Assembly: GCA_947477655.1 (NCBI GenBank) | Contig: CANJTS010000004.1 | Span: 1 to 64,000, forward strand | Direction of reading: 5' to 3' | DNA from: CAILUG01 sp903844415 | Lineage (GTDB): Bacteria > Pseudomonadota > Gammaproteobacteria > Pseudomonadales > Pseudohongiellaceae | Length of the DNA stretch: 64,000 bases | Part shown: positions 27,725 to 37,606 of the stretch, piece by piece | Layout of the letters: every line of letters starts with the position of its first letter | How positions within the stretch are numbered: the first letter of the stretch is position 1 | Program-made: the position numbers and the translations under genes | Notes under the pieces: model-generated | Database searches by the model: none | Seen by the model: only the letters and a program-made list of their open reading frames with translations | Told to the model about the DNA's origin: nothing

Positions 27725-30700
27725 TTAGTTTGCCCTGGGGCGCTTAAGCAAATCCTGCAAACTGTTGACTGAAATATCACCGCCAAAGTCGAGGGCTTCA
27801 TAGACCGCCCTAGCACTAGCTATTGTTGTGGTGCAATACACACGATGTCGGATGGCAGTACTGCGAATGGTGGCAGAATCTGCTATAGCCTGTCGTCCTT
27901 CGGTTGTATTGACGATAAGATCAATCTCATCATTTTTCAACATATCTACAATATGAGGCCGACCTTCCAGCACCTTATTTACCTCTTGCACTGGAATTCC
28001 TGCAGCAGCAATTACTTGTGCTGAACCTTTGGTAGCTACCAGCTTAAACCCAAGGCTATGGAAGTTGCGTGCAATTTCCGGCAAAGCTGGTTTGTCCATG
28101 TCTCGTACACTGATAAAAGCCGTGCCTTTTAAATTGATATTTTCTGCACCCATACTTTGGGACTTGTAATAGGCTTCGGCAAAAGTGGTTCCGGTGCCCA
28201 TTACTTCACCAGTTGATTTCATTTCCGGGCCAAGAATAGGGTCGACACCAGGAAACTTATTGAAGGGAAAAATTGCCTCCTTGACCGAATAAAATCCAGG
28301 AATGATTTCTTTGGTAAATCCCTGAGTTTGCAAACTGATGCCTGCCATGCATTTGGCTGCGATCTTGGCCAACGACACACCGATACATTTGGAAACAAAG
28401 GGCACTGTTCTGGATGCACGTGGGTTTACTTCAATGATATAAACTTCGCCGTCCTGATAAGCCAACTGAGAATTCATCAAGCCAATAACACCCAACTCCC
28501 TTGCAAGCTGCACACACTGCCTACGAATAAGGTTTTGTACTTCCATTGGTAAGTTATACGGTGGAAGTGAACACGCTGAGTCACCCGAATGTACTCCCGC
28601 TTGTTCAATATGCTGCATGATGGCGCCAACCACGACATCTTTGCCATCACTCACAACATCAACATCAATTTCAATTGCAGCGTTTAAATAATAGTCCAGC
28701 AATACCGGACTATCGTGACTAACCTGTACTGCTTCTTTGATGTATCGTTTTAGTTCTGCTTCGTTATACACGATTTCCATCGCACGCCCACCCAGCACAT
28801 AGGAAGGTCGTACCACCAACGGATAACCAATTTTCACTGCTTCAATCAATGCCTGTTCCAAACTTCGAACAGTACTATTAGGCGGTTGTTTGAGACCAAG
28901 TTTTTGAATCATGTGCTGGAATCGTTCGCGATCTTCAGCGCGATCAATTGCATCAGCAGACGTACCAATAATGGGCACGCCAAGTTTTTCTAAGCTAGTG
29001 GCCAATTTGAGCGGGGTCTGGCCGCCAAACTGCACAATTACACCTTTGGGTTTTTCCAGGTGTACTATTTCCAGCACGTCCTCCAAAGTGACAGGCTCGA
29101 AATACAATCGATCGGATATGTTGAAATCTGTAGAAACAGTTTCCGGATTACAGTTAATCATAATGGCTTCGAAACCTTCTTCCCGAACAGCCAATGCCGC
29201 ATGTACGCAGCAGTAATCAAACTCTATACCTTGCCCGATTCGATTAGGACCACCACCCAGCACGATAATTTTTTCACGCGAACTGACGTCCGCTTCACAC
29301 TCTTCTTCGTAGCACGAATACATATAGGCTGTTTTGGAGCGAAACTCGGCAGCGCAAGTATCAACACGTTTATACACAGGCCGGATATCCATGCCATGAC
29401 GTAAATCACGAACCTCAGTTTCAGTAACTTTCAATATTTTGGACAAGCGCAGATCAGAGAAGCCTTTACGCTTTAGCTGATATAAGTAACTACGGTTCAA
29501 CTGACTCATAGTTAGCTGACTGAGAATATTTTCCTCACTCACAATGTCTTCAATTTGCACAAGAAACCAAGGATCAATTCCGGTTAAAACATTAACTTGA
29601 GCAACTGTCATACCCAAACGGAAAGCATCGGCCACATAGCGAATACGATCCGCACCAGCTTCCTGTAGTTCCCGGCGCAAGCGCTCGGTTGCATCACTAG
29701 CTTCAAAGTCGAGCACTGGATCAAATCCACAAATTCCAATCTCCAACCCACGTAATGCTTTCTGTATAGACTCCTGAAAAGTACGACCAATCGCCATAAC
29801 TTCGCCCACCGATTTCATTTGAGTGGTGAGACGGTCGGGCGCTTGCGGAAACTTTTCAAAAGTGAAACGGGGAATCTTGGTTACTATGTAGTCGATGGTT
29901 GGCTCAAACGATGCAGGTGTCGCTCCGCCAGTGATTTCATTTCGTAATTCATCAAGGGTATAACCAATGGCCAACTTGGCTGCGACTCTGGCAATCGGGA
30001 ACCCGGTAGCTTTAGATGCCAATGCTGAAGAACGGGAAACACGCGGATTCATTTCCACAACAATCAAACGCCCATTAGCCGGATTGATAGCAAACTGCAC
30101 ATTGGAGCCACCGGTTTCCACGCCGATTTCGCGCAACACAGCAATCGACGCATTGCGCAGGATCTGATATTCCTTGTCGGTGAGAGTCTGCGCTGGCGCA
30201 ACAGTAATTGAATCGCCAGTATGAATCCCCATCGGATCCAAGTTTTCAATGCTGCACACAATTATGCAGTTGTCATTTTTGTCACGCACAACTTCGAGTT
30301 CGTATTCTTTCCATCCGATCAATGATTCATCGATAAGCAATTCATTGGTAGGGGAAAGATCAAGTCCACGACGACAGATTTCTTCAAACTCTTCCTTGTT
30401 GTAGGCAATGCCGCCACCGCTACCACCGAGGGTGAACGAGGGCCGAATAACACAGGGATAACCCAGTTTTTCCTGAGCAGAAAAGGCTTCTTCCATATTG
30501 TGCGCAAATGCGTGACGTGCCGTTTCGAGTCCAATGGCAACCATGGCAGCATCGAACAACTGCCGATTTTCTGCCTTGGCAATGGCATCTTTCTTGGCAC
30601 CAATCAGTTCAACATTGTATTTCGCCAACACCCCTTCACGATCTAGATCAAGAGCACAGTTGAGCGCTGTTTGACCTCCCATTGTTGGCAAAATAGCATC

Positions 30701-30949
30701 AGGCCTTTCCTTGGCAATAATTTTTTCAATTGTTTGCCAGTCTACGGGTTCGATGTAAGTCGCATCTGCCATAGCAGGATCGGTCATGATGGTAGCCGGG
30801 TTAGAGTTCACCAAAATAATTCGGTAACCCTCTTCCCGCAGGGCCTGGCAGGCTTGCGCGCCGGAATAATCAAATTCGCAAGCTTGACCAATGACAATAG
30901 GCCCAGCACCGATGATGAGAATACTTTTTATGTCTGTGCGTTTTGGCAT
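27725..30949 (-). CDS. carB: carbamoyl-phosphate synthase large subunit
   Basis: Synthesises carbamoyl phosphate for arginine and pyrimidines. The 1074 residues contain two ATP-grasp halves, each with its IGAGPIVIGQACEFDYSG-type or GGGPNRIGQGIEFDY motif, and a C-terminal MGS-like allosteric domain (about 940-1074). The length equals E. coli CarB. It follows carA by 20 bp, so the two form one unit. Confidence 0.98.
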   Translation of the reverse strand: MPKRTDIKSILIIGAGPIVIGQACEFDYSGAQACQALREEGYRIILVNSNPATIMTDPAMADATYIEPVDWQTIEKIIAKERPDAILPTMGGQTALNCALDLDREGVLAKYNVELIGAKKDAIAKAENRQLFDAAMVAIGLETARHAFAHNMEEAFSAQEKLGYPCVIRPSFTLGGSGGGIAYNKEEFEEICRRGLDLSPTNELLIDESLIGWKEYELEVVRDKNDNCIIVCSIENLDPMGIHTGDSITVAPAQTLTDKEYQILRNASIAVLREIGVETGGSNVQFAINPANGRLIVVEMNPRVSRSSALASKATGFPIARVAAKLAIGYTLDELRNEITGGATPASFEPTIDYIVTKIPRFTFEKFPQAPDRLTTQMKSVGEVMAIGRTFQESIQKALRGLEIGICGFDPVLDFEASDATERLRRELQEAGADRIRYVADAFRLGMTVAQVNVLTGIDPWFLVQIEDIVSEENILSQLTMSQLNRSYLYQLKRKGFSDLRLSKILKVTETEVRDLRHGMDIRPVYKRVDTCAAEFRSKTAYMYSCYEEECEADVSSREKIIVLGGGPNRIGQGIEFDYCCVHAALAVREEGFEAIMINCNPETVSTDFNISDRLYFEPVTLEDVLEIVHLEKPKGVIVQFGGQTPLKLATSLEKLGVPIIGTSADAIDRAEDRERFQHMIQKLGLKQPPNSTVRSLEQALIEAVKIGYPLVVRPSYVLGGRAMEIVYNEAELKRYIKEAVQVSHDSPVLLDYYLNAAIEIDVDVVSDGKDVVVGAIMQHIEQAGVHSGDSACSLPPYNLPMEVQNLIRRQCVQLARELGVIGLMNSQLAYQDGEVYIIEVNPRASRTVPFVSKCIGVSLAKIAAKCMAGISLQTQGFTKEIIPGFYSVKEAIFPFNKFPGVDPILGPEMKSTGEVMGTGTTFAEAYYKSQSMGAENINLKGTAFISVRDMDKPALPEIARNFHSLGFKLVATKGSAQVIAAAGIPVQEVNKVLEGRPHIVDMLKNDEIDLIVNTTEGRQAIADSATIRSTAIRHRVYCTTTIASARAVYEALDFGGDISVNSLQDLLKRPRAN

Positions 30950-30969
30950 GATGGATTCTTTACGTCACA

Positions 30970-32142
30970 TTAACGAGGGCGAGTAGCAAAATGTTGTTCA
31001 ATCAGATCTATAAAATGGTCAAAAACTTGGGATACATCGTGCGGCCCAGGGCTGGCTTCTGGATGTCCCTGAAAACCAAAGGCTGGTTTTTTAGCGTGAT
31101 GAATACCCTGTAGAGAACCATCAAACAAAGAAACGTGTGTCGCTTTCAATGTGGGCGGCAGCGTTTCTGCTTGAACAGAAAAACCGTGATTCTGGCTGGT
31201 AATAAACACTTTACCGCTGGCCAAATCTTGTACAGGATGGTTAGCGCCATGATGTCCCAACTTCATTTGTGCAGTAGTTGCCCCACAGGCCAGTCCGAGC
31301 AATTGATGACCCAGACAAATTCCAAACACCGGAATTTCAGTTTGTAAAAACTCCTGAATGGCTTTTATGGCATAGTCGCAGGGCTGTGGATCACCCGGGC
31401 CATTGGACAAGAAAATACCATCCGGTTGCATGGCCAGCACTGCGCTAGCCGTGGTCTGGGCCGGTACTACTGTAACGCGACAGTTTCGATCAACCAGCAT
31501 ACGTAAAATATTGTGTTTAACCCCAAAATCATAAGCCACCACATGATATTTTCCGGGGGCAGGTTTGCTATGCCCGGTGCCCAGCACCCATGATCCTTCC
31601 TGCCATTGGTATGGCTTCGAACAAGTCACCACTTTCGCCAGATCCATCCCTACCAAACCCGGAAAATCTTTGGCTGCCCGCAACGCTCTTGCTTTGGCCG
31701 CTTCCATATTCTCTAGCAATTCGGGCCCTGCATATAGGCAACCATTCATCGCCCCTTTATCGCGCAGGATTCGAGTCAATCTGCGGGTATCGATTTCAGC
31801 AATCGCAACTACATTGCGCTGCTTAAGCCAGCTGTCCAGATTTTGCTGATTACGAAAATTGCTGGCCAGCAAGGGTAAATTACGGATAACGAGACCGGCA
31901 GCCCAGACTTGTGATGACTCATCATCTTCTGTTGTGGTGCCCGTATTGCCAATATGTGGATGGGTCAGGGTGATGATTTGTTTGGCATACGACGGGTCAG
32001 TAAGAATTTCCTGATAGCCGGTAATAGCAGTATTGAAAACCACTTCGCCAGTACTGATGCCTTCAGCACCAATGGCAATACCAGTAAAAATCGAGCCGTC
32101 TTCCAGAACTAGGAGCGCAGGGTTGGGCAAAGGTGTAGGCAA
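30970..32142 (-). CDS. carA: carbamoyl-phosphate synthase small subunit (glutaminase)
   Basis: Hydrolyses glutamine and channels ammonia to CarB. The 390 residues include the CarA N-terminal domain (ALLVLEDGSIFTG) and a class I glutaminase domain with the nucleophile in FGICLGHQLLGLA and the GHPEASPGPHD His/Glu pair. Translation starts at TTG (32140-32142) with GAGG eight bases upstream. UUG starts are also reported for carA of E. coli and Pseudomonas. Confidence 0.97.
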   Translation of the reverse strand: MPTPLPNPALLVLEDGSIFTGIAIGAEGISTGEVVFNTAITGYQEILTDPSYAKQIITLTHPHIGNTGTTTEDDESSQVWAAGLVIRNLPLLASNFRNQQNLDSWLKQRNVVAIAEIDTRRLTRILRDKGAMNGCLYAGPELLENMEAAKARALRAAKDFPGLVGMDLAKVVTCSKPYQWQEGSWVLGTGHSKPAPGKYHVVAYDFGVKHNILRMLVDRNCRVTVVPAQTTASAVLAMQPDGIFLSNGPGDPQPCDYAIKAIQEFLQTEIPVFGICLGHQLLGLACGATTAQMKLGHHGANHPVQDLASGKVFITSQNHGFSVQAETLPPTLKATHVSLFDGSLQGIHHAKKPAFGFQGHPEASPGPHDVSQVFDHFIDLIEQHFATRPR

Positions 32143-32507
32143 TATCTTGTCCTCGTCAGCGGTGAGCTATGCTATTACATCAGTCCGCTACAATTTCTGT
32201 CCTGCCGCCGGGAATCTCTTCCGCGAGAAAAAATGGGCAGGCAGACTTGTATCGTTGAGAGTTGAAGATCACTTTAGTGCGGAAAAGCAGCTTAAAAAAA
32301 AGCGGAATGCATGGTTCTCATTCCGCTTTTTTATTAATTCTGTTCACAGGTTCGCTGCCGTCTCAGTGTCTATCATACTGAGTAGCTATTCTATGGAAAG
32401 GGCCACACTCTTGTCCATGAGAAATCGGTTTAAGAACCACATTTGTCTTATCTGCAGCGGATTTACAAGTGACACTGCAGGAAATGCTACGCTGACACGT
32501 ACCTCAC
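32143..32507. other. carA leader region
   Basis: About 365 bp between dapB and carA. It holds the dapB terminator at 32294-32334 and, after it, roughly 150 bp that must contain the carA promoter or promoters. I saw no definite PyrR-, PurR- or ArgR-type operator by eye. Confidence 0.45.
32294..32334 (-). terminator. terminator after dapB
   Basis: Stem AAAAAGCGGAATG/CATTCCGCTTTTT with a 9-nt loop, flanked by long A and T runs so it can stop transcription in both directions. It lies about 175 bp after the dapB stop. Confidence 0.88.
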
Positions 32508-33308
32508 TTATAGACCTAGCACATCCTGCATGGAATACAGTCCCTTACCTTTGGTTTGTAACCACTGCGCGGCACGCAAGGAACCGACCGCATAGGTCAT
32601 GCGACTGCTTGATTTGTGAGTAATTTCTAGTCTTTCGCCGGGGGTGGCAAACAGCACAGTGTGATCACCCACAATGTCACCAGCTCGAATGGTGGAAAAC
32701 CCTATGGTCTTGCTGGAGCGTTCTCCGATTTGGCCTTCCCTACCGAATACCGCACAGTCTGCAAGTTTGCGTCCTAATGTTGATGCCACTATCTCACCCA
32801 TTTTTAATGCTGTGCCAGACGGAGCATCTTTTTTAAGGCGATGATGCGCTTCAACAATTTCGATATCCGCTTCTTCACCAATGATCCTGGCTGCAAGCTC
32901 AAGCAGTTTGAAGCACAAATTCACGCCGACACTCATGTTGGGACCAAACACGATACCGGTTTGTTGGGCAGCGGCCGCCAAGATGTCTTTTTCCTCATCA
33001 GTAAAGCCAGTCGTGCCAATGATTAACTGTTTACCCGCGGGGGCGCAGTAGCTCAAATGCGCCAGTGTGGCAGCCGGACTAGTAAAATCAATGAGGGTGT
33101 CGAACTGGTTAAGGCAGGTACGTAAATCTGCAACCGTGGTTACCTGCAGAGGGGCAAGCCCACACAAGGTACCTGCATCTTTGCCAAGTTCTGCGCTACC
33201 AGCACGCACTGAGGCAGCCCCCAGAGTCAGCGCAGGGTTTTGGGTAATGGCTTCAACAATGGTTCTGCCCATACGGCCAGAGATACCGGCAACGGCTATT
33301 CGTAGCAT
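32508..33308 (-). CDS. dapB: 4-hydroxy-tetrahydrodipicolinate reductase
   Basis: Second step of the diaminopimelate/lysine branch. From the ATG at 33308 the 266-residue protein begins MLRIAVAGISGRMGRTI, the NAD(P)-binding glycine motif, and has the catalytic EAHHRLKKDAPSGTAL segment (His-His and Lys). A TTG four codons upstream is the alternative; GGAAC at a proper spacing favours the ATG. It sits between dnaJ and carA, a known gammaproteobacterial order. Confidence 0.97.
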   Translation of the reverse strand: MLRIAVAGISGRMGRTIVEAITQNPALTLGAASVRAGSAELGKDAGTLCGLAPLQVTTVADLRTCLNQFDTLIDFTSPAATLAHLSYCAPAGKQLIIGTTGFTDEEKDILAAAAQQTGIVFGPNMSVGVNLCFKLLELAARIIGEEADIEIVEAHHRLKKDAPSGTALKMGEIVASTLGRKLADCAVFGREGQIGERSSKTIGFSTIRAGDIVGDHTVLFATPGERLEITHKSSSRMTYAVGSLRAAQWLQTKGKGLYSMQDVLGL

Positions 33309-33346
33309 TACAAGTTCCAATTAGACAGGATTAATCGCAGGAATAC

Positions 33347-33369
33347 CTTGCCACGCACAGCGTGGCAAG
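33347..33369 (-). terminator. hairpin between dnaJ and dapB
   Basis: Perfect 9-bp stem CTTGCCACG/CGTGGCAAG with a 5-nt loop about 75 bp after the dnaJ stop. No T-run follows, so termination would be weak or rho-assisted; it might instead stabilise the dnaJ message 3' end. Confidence 0.5.
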
Positions 33370-33441
33370 CTGATACAAACAAGTAGTATTTATATAGGCA
33401 GCACTTGTCCTTGTCACGCCTTTCTTCTTATGGATTTCTTA

Positions 33442-34563
33442 TCAAGACTTCAGCGCATCAACAAATTTTTTTACCCCATCAAACCAACGGGTTTTAAGTG
33501 GATTTTGCTTGCTGCCCGATGCGTCTTCAATTTCCTTGTATTCCGCCAGTAATTCTTTTTGGCGACGGGTCAAATTGACAGGGGTTTCTACCACCACACG
33601 GCATAAGAGGTCACCTGCAGGGCCACCTCGCACCGGGCTAACACCCTTTTCTCGCAGCCGGAACAATTTGCCGGTCTGGGTTTCGGGGGGGATTTTGAGC
33701 TTAACCTTGCCATCCAGGGTGGGTACTTCTAATTCTCCACCTAATACCGCATCGACAAAAGTGATTGGAATTTCGCATAACAAGTCGCTGCCATCACGCT
33801 CAAAAATGGGATGTTCCTTTACAGCCACCTGCACATAAAGATCTCCGGGAGGTCCTCCATGAGTACCGGCCTCACCTTCGCCGGTAAGGCGAATACGATC
33901 ACCTACATCAACGCCTGGGGGAACTTTAACCGACAGGGTTTTGTTTTCCTGTACGGCGCCACGACCATTACATACATTGCAGGGATCCTTGATGGTTTTT
34001 CCAGCACCCTTACAGCGCGGGCAGGTTTGCTGCACCTGAAAAGGGCCTTGCCGCATACGCACCTGGCCGGCGCCCTGACAAGTTGTACAGTTTTCCGGAA
34101 CTGATCCTTTGCGCGCGCCGCTCCCTTCGCAGCTTTTACAGGCCGCCCGGGTTGGGATCTTTATTTTTACACTAGTTCCTTTTACAGCATCTTCCAGCGA
34201 AAGCTCCATGGTGTAACTAAGATCAGAGCCTCGCTGTACATGACTGCGACCACGACCACCGCCACCGCCAAATATATCGCCGAACATATCGCCGAATATA
34301 TCGCTGAATCCGGCCGCACCAGCACCACCGCCCTGAGGATTAAGTCCGGCATGCCCGAATTGATCATAAGAAGCACGTTTGTCTTTGTCGGACAACACTT
34401 CGTACGCTTCATTGGCTTCCTTAAATCGCGCCTCAGCAGATGCATCACCAGGATTACGATCCGGGTGATGTTTCATTGCTTCACGACGATAGGCTTTTTT
34501 TAGATCTGGCTCAGTAACACCACGAGCCACGCCCAACACTTCGTAAAAATCGCGTTTTTCCAT
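33442..34563 (-). CDS. dnaJ: chaperone DnaJ
   Basis: Hsp40 co-chaperone that stimulates DnaK ATPase and binds unfolded clients. The 373 residues have a J domain with HPD (33-35), a Gly/Phe-rich segment (about 75-115), a zinc domain with four CxxCxGxG repeats (CKSCEGSG, CTTCQGAG, CPRCKGAG, CNVCNGRG) and C-terminal substrate-binding beta domains. This is the type I architecture. It is separated from dnaK by a hairpin terminator. Confidence 0.98.
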   Translation of the reverse strand: MEKRDFYEVLGVARGVTEPDLKKAYRREAMKHHPDRNPGDASAEARFKEANEAYEVLSDKDKRASYDQFGHAGLNPQGGGAGAAGFSDIFGDMFGDIFGGGGGRGRSHVQRGSDLSYTMELSLEDAVKGTSVKIKIPTRAACKSCEGSGARKGSVPENCTTCQGAGQVRMRQGPFQVQQTCPRCKGAGKTIKDPCNVCNGRGAVQENKTLSVKVPPGVDVGDRIRLTGEGEAGTHGGPPGDLYVQVAVKEHPIFERDGSDLLCEIPITFVDAVLGGELEVPTLDGKVKLKIPPETQTGKLFRLREKGVSPVRGGPAGDLLCRVVVETPVNLTRRQKELLAEYKEIEDASGSKQNPLKTRWFDGVKKFVDALKS

Positions 34564-34577
34564 GTATTCCCCATAAC

Positions 34578-34616
34578 AGAAAAACTAACGAAGGCTTCCC
34601 CACGTTAGTTTTTTTA
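34578..34616 (-). terminator. terminator/attenuator between dnaK and dnaJ
   Basis: 10-bp stem AAAACTAACG/CGTTAGTTTT with a 12-nt loop, ending in TTTTTC on the minus strand, 15 bp before the dnaJ start. It would lower dnaJ expression relative to dnaK. Confidence 0.75.
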
Positions 34617-34697
34617 CTTTATACACCGGATTTTGTGAAATCCTTTGGCGCATCTGCTTATCTCAAGCATCGCGCTAGGTTAACAACCCTTGCAGAA

Positions 34698-36632
34698 TTA
34701 TTTGTCGTCTTTCACTTCTTCAAACTCAGCATCAACTGCGTCATCACTATTTTTGCTGCTCGAAGAATTACCGCTGTTGTTGCCGGGATTAGCACCAGCG
34801 CCCTGTTGGGCCTGCGCATCTGCATACATACGCTCAGCCATCGGTGCAGCAGCTTCGGTCAACTCTTTGCTCAAATTTTTGATGGCATCCAGATCATCAG
34901 CTTTCATCGCCGCTTCAAGCGCGGTGATGGCCCCTTCAATTTTGGATTTTTCATCAGCAACTACTTTCTCACCCGCTTCAGTTAGAGATTTTTTGGTAGC
35001 GTGAATTAAACCATCAGCCTGGTTGCGAGCTGTGATGAGATCTTCAAATTTTTTGTCTTCCGCAGCGTGCGATTCCGCATCGCGTACCATCTTGGCAATC
35101 TCTTCGTCAGTCAAACCACTGGACGCTTTGATCACAATGGATTGTTGTTTATTAGTGGCCAAATCTTTGGCGGAAACATGCAAAATACCATCTGCGTTCA
35201 AGTCAAAACTTACTTCGATTTGCGGCATTCCGCGCGGGGAAGCCGGGATGTCGCTTAAATCGAAACGACCAAGCGATTTATTCTGGGAGGCCTGTTTTCG
35301 TTCGCCCTGTACCACATGAATTGTTACCGCACGCTGATTGTCATCGGCAGTAGAGAAAGTCTGTTTTTTGTTGCAGGGTATCGTGGTGTTTTTCTCGATC
35401 AACGTTGTGGCAACACCGCCCAAGGTTTCGATACCAAGAGACAGCGGGGTGACATCTAGTAGCAACACGTCGGTCACTTCACCAGCTAATACTGCTGCCT
35501 GTATTGAAGCTCCAAGCGCCACAGCTTCATCTGGATTTACATCGCGACGCGCTTCTTTGCCGAAAAATTCTGCAACTTTTCGCTGCACCATCGGCATACG
35601 AGTCTGCCCACCTACCAAAATAACGTCACTGATTTCGGCTACTGTCAGACCAGCATCCTTAAGCGCGACTTTCAACGGCTCAATAGTGCGATTAACCAAC
35701 TCTTCCACCAACGATTCGAGTTTGGCGCGGGTAAGTTTAACAACCAAATGTTTAGGGCCACTGGCATCTGCAGTGATGTAGGGCAGATTAACTTCGGTTT
35801 GTTGGGCTGAGGAAAGTTCGATCTTGGCTTTCTCTGCCGCTTCTTTTAAACGCTGCAATGCCAAGGGGTCATTGTGCAGGTCAATACCGGTAGATTTTTT
35901 GAAATCTTCTGACAGGAAATCGATCAAGCGCATGTCAAAATCTTCACCGCCGAGAAAGGTATCTCCGTTGGTCGATAACACTTCAAAAGAATGCTCACCA
36001 TCGGTAACGGCGATTTCGATGATAGAAATATCAAACGTGCCACCACCAAGGTCATATACGGCAATGGTGCTGTCGCCTTCTTTTTTATCCATGCCAAACG
36101 CAAGCGCTGCAGCAGTGGGTTCGTTGATAATACGTTTTACATCAAGACCTGCAATTCTGCCGGCATCTTTGGTGGCCTGCCGCTGCGCATCATTGAAATA
36201 AGCGGGCACAGTAACCACTGCTGCAGTGACTGGTTCACCCAGATAATCTTCCGCAGTCTTTTTCATTTTTTTCAACACTTGTGCGGAAATTTGCGGGGGC
36301 GCCATTTTTTCGCCACGCACTTGTACCCAAGCATCGCCGTTTTCAGCCGCGGCTATTGTATAAGGCACCATTTTGATGTCTTTTTGGACTACATCATCCT
36401 TGAACTGGCGACCAATTAAACGTTTGACCGCAAACAGCGTATTGTGCGGATTGGTGACAGCTTGGCGTTTTGCCGCCTGACCTACCAGAATTTCGCCGTC
36501 TTCGGTGTAGGCCACGATGGAGGGCGTAGTGCGGTCGCCTTCAGAATTCTCAATGACCTTGGCTTTTCCACCTTCAAGGATGGCTACACAAGAGTTGGTA
36601 GTTCCCAAATCTATGCCGATAATTCTGCCCAT
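34698..36632 (-). CDS. dnaK: chaperone DnaK (Hsp70)
   Basis: ATP-dependent chaperone. The 644 residues start MGRIIGIDLGTTNSCVAIL and carry the Hsp70 signatures VYDLGGGTFDISI and VILVGGQTRMPMVQ. The substrate-binding domain follows, then a helical lid with a Gly/Asn/Gln/Ser tail ending in acidic EFEEVKDDK. The length is standard. It follows grpE by about 200 bp. Confidence 0.98.
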   Translation of the reverse strand: MGRIIGIDLGTTNSCVAILEGGKAKVIENSEGDRTTPSIVAYTEDGEILVGQAAKRQAVTNPHNTLFAVKRLIGRQFKDDVVQKDIKMVPYTIAAAENGDAWVQVRGEKMAPPQISAQVLKKMKKTAEDYLGEPVTAAVVTVPAYFNDAQRQATKDAGRIAGLDVKRIINEPTAAALAFGMDKKEGDSTIAVYDLGGGTFDISIIEIAVTDGEHSFEVLSTNGDTFLGGEDFDMRLIDFLSEDFKKSTGIDLHNDPLALQRLKEAAEKAKIELSSAQQTEVNLPYITADASGPKHLVVKLTRAKLESLVEELVNRTIEPLKVALKDAGLTVAEISDVILVGGQTRMPMVQRKVAEFFGKEARRDVNPDEAVALGASIQAAVLAGEVTDVLLLDVTPLSLGIETLGGVATTLIEKNTTIPCNKKQTFSTADDNQRAVTIHVVQGERKQASQNKSLGRFDLSDIPASPRGMPQIEVSFDLNADGILHVSAKDLATNKQQSIVIKASSGLTDEEIAKMVRDAESHAAEDKKFEDLITARNQADGLIHATKKSLTEAGEKVVADEKSKIEGAITALEAAMKADDLDAIKNLSKELTEAAAPMAERMYADAQAQQGAGANPGNNSGNSSSSKNSDDAVDAEFEEVKDDK

Positions 36633-36831
36633 AATCTTTATCTCCGATAAATTTTTTCTGACTAAATCGTTGTTGGTATTGCTGTTTGCATTAATTGCCC
36701 GGTGTAGAGGCGTGTTCGCACCTGCGGGTATAACTTCTATATTGATCCTGTGAATTTAAATTCAAGGGATAACCACATTTTTTGTAAAGTTACTGTCACA
36801 ACTCAAACCAGTTACGACTAAGTCCGCCACC

Positions 36832-37413
36832 TCAAGCCCCTTTTGCTACAACCACCATGGCCGGACGAATGACCCTGCCATGTAATGAATAACCTTTTTG
36901 CATAACTTCGATCACGGTATTGGGGACTACCTTGGTATTAACAATCATGGTGATGGCCTGATGCCACTGCGGATCGAAGGGTTCGCCCTGCGGGTTGTGT
37001 TGCACAATGTTGAATTTACTGAGGATCTCTAGGAAATTTTTGAGGGTAAGCTCCACCCCCTCACATAGCCCTTGTACTTGCTCGATGGCAGTGTCAGGCA
37101 CAGCTGTTAATGCGCGTTCCAAGTTATCCATAACAATTAGTATTTCGGCGGCGAATTTTTCCAGCGCAAATTTGTGGGCTTTTTCGACATCAACTTCGCA
37201 GCGACGACGCATGTTCTGCACTTCAGCATGCGCTCTAAGAACCGAATCACGCTGATCGGCTAATGCAGCATTTACTGCTTCCTGAATCTGCAAAGCCACC
37301 GCATCTCCAACATCCGGGTTGGCATTGTTTGCCTCGGCGTCCGGCCCATTAAGAATTTCATCCGCAGTCTGATCCTGATCCTGATTTATATCGCCAGGTT
37401 GCGCGTTCGCCAT
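36832..37413 (-). CDS. grpE: nucleotide-exchange factor GrpE
   Basis: Releases ADP from DnaK. From the ATG at 37413, which has a perfect GGAGG six bases upstream, it is 193 residues. It has an acidic disordered N-terminus, a long coiled coil (about 50-110; AEVQNMRRRCEVDVEKAHKF) and the C-terminal beta domain with QPGYSLHGRVIRPAMV-type sequence (QKGYSLHGRVIRPAM). The upstream in-frame start at 37440 was rejected. Preceded by a sigma-32 promoter and divergent from recN. Confidence 0.96.
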   Translation of the reverse strand: MANAQPGDINQDQDQTADEILNGPDAEANNANPDVGDAVALQIQEAVNAALADQRDSVLRAHAEVQNMRRRCEVDVEKAHKFALEKFAAEILIVMDNLERALTAVPDTAIEQVQGLCEGVELTLKNFLEILSKFNIVQHNPQGEPFDPQWHQAITMIVNTKVVPNTVIEVMQKGYSLHGRVIRPAMVVVAKGA

Positions 37414-37462
37414 GGTGTGCCTCCAGAATTTTTCGAACAATTAATTAACAATTGAGCGGGAT

Positions 37463-37488
37463 ATGGGGGCGACACCGGAAGATTCAAG
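37463..37488 (-). promoter_or_regulatory. sigma-32 (heat-shock) promoter of grpE
   Basis: On the minus strand CTTGAA (37483-37488), a 14-bp spacer and CCCCAT (37463-37468) match the RpoH consensus exactly. It lies about 50 bp upstream of the grpE ATG. No equally good site is seen before dnaK, so grpE-dnaK is probably heat-induced from here. Confidence 0.88.
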
Positions 37489-37606
37489 GAAGTGAGGCAC
37501 AGTTATGTGCACAGGCTGCTATTGGCCCTGTTGATGGCGCAAAACTGATCGGATCTTGCTGATTTGTACTACAATCGGAACAAGCTTTTAAAACACAGTC
37601 TGTTAC

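Noticed and set aside
36633..36831. Possible second sigma-32 promoter before dnaK
   Set aside because: A CTTGAA is present on the minus strand near 36765 but there is no CCCCAT-like -10 at 13-15 bp.
37540..37606. LexA box upstream of recN
   Set aside because: Looked for CTGT-N8-ACAG; only CACAG and CTGTT fragments with wrong spacing are present.
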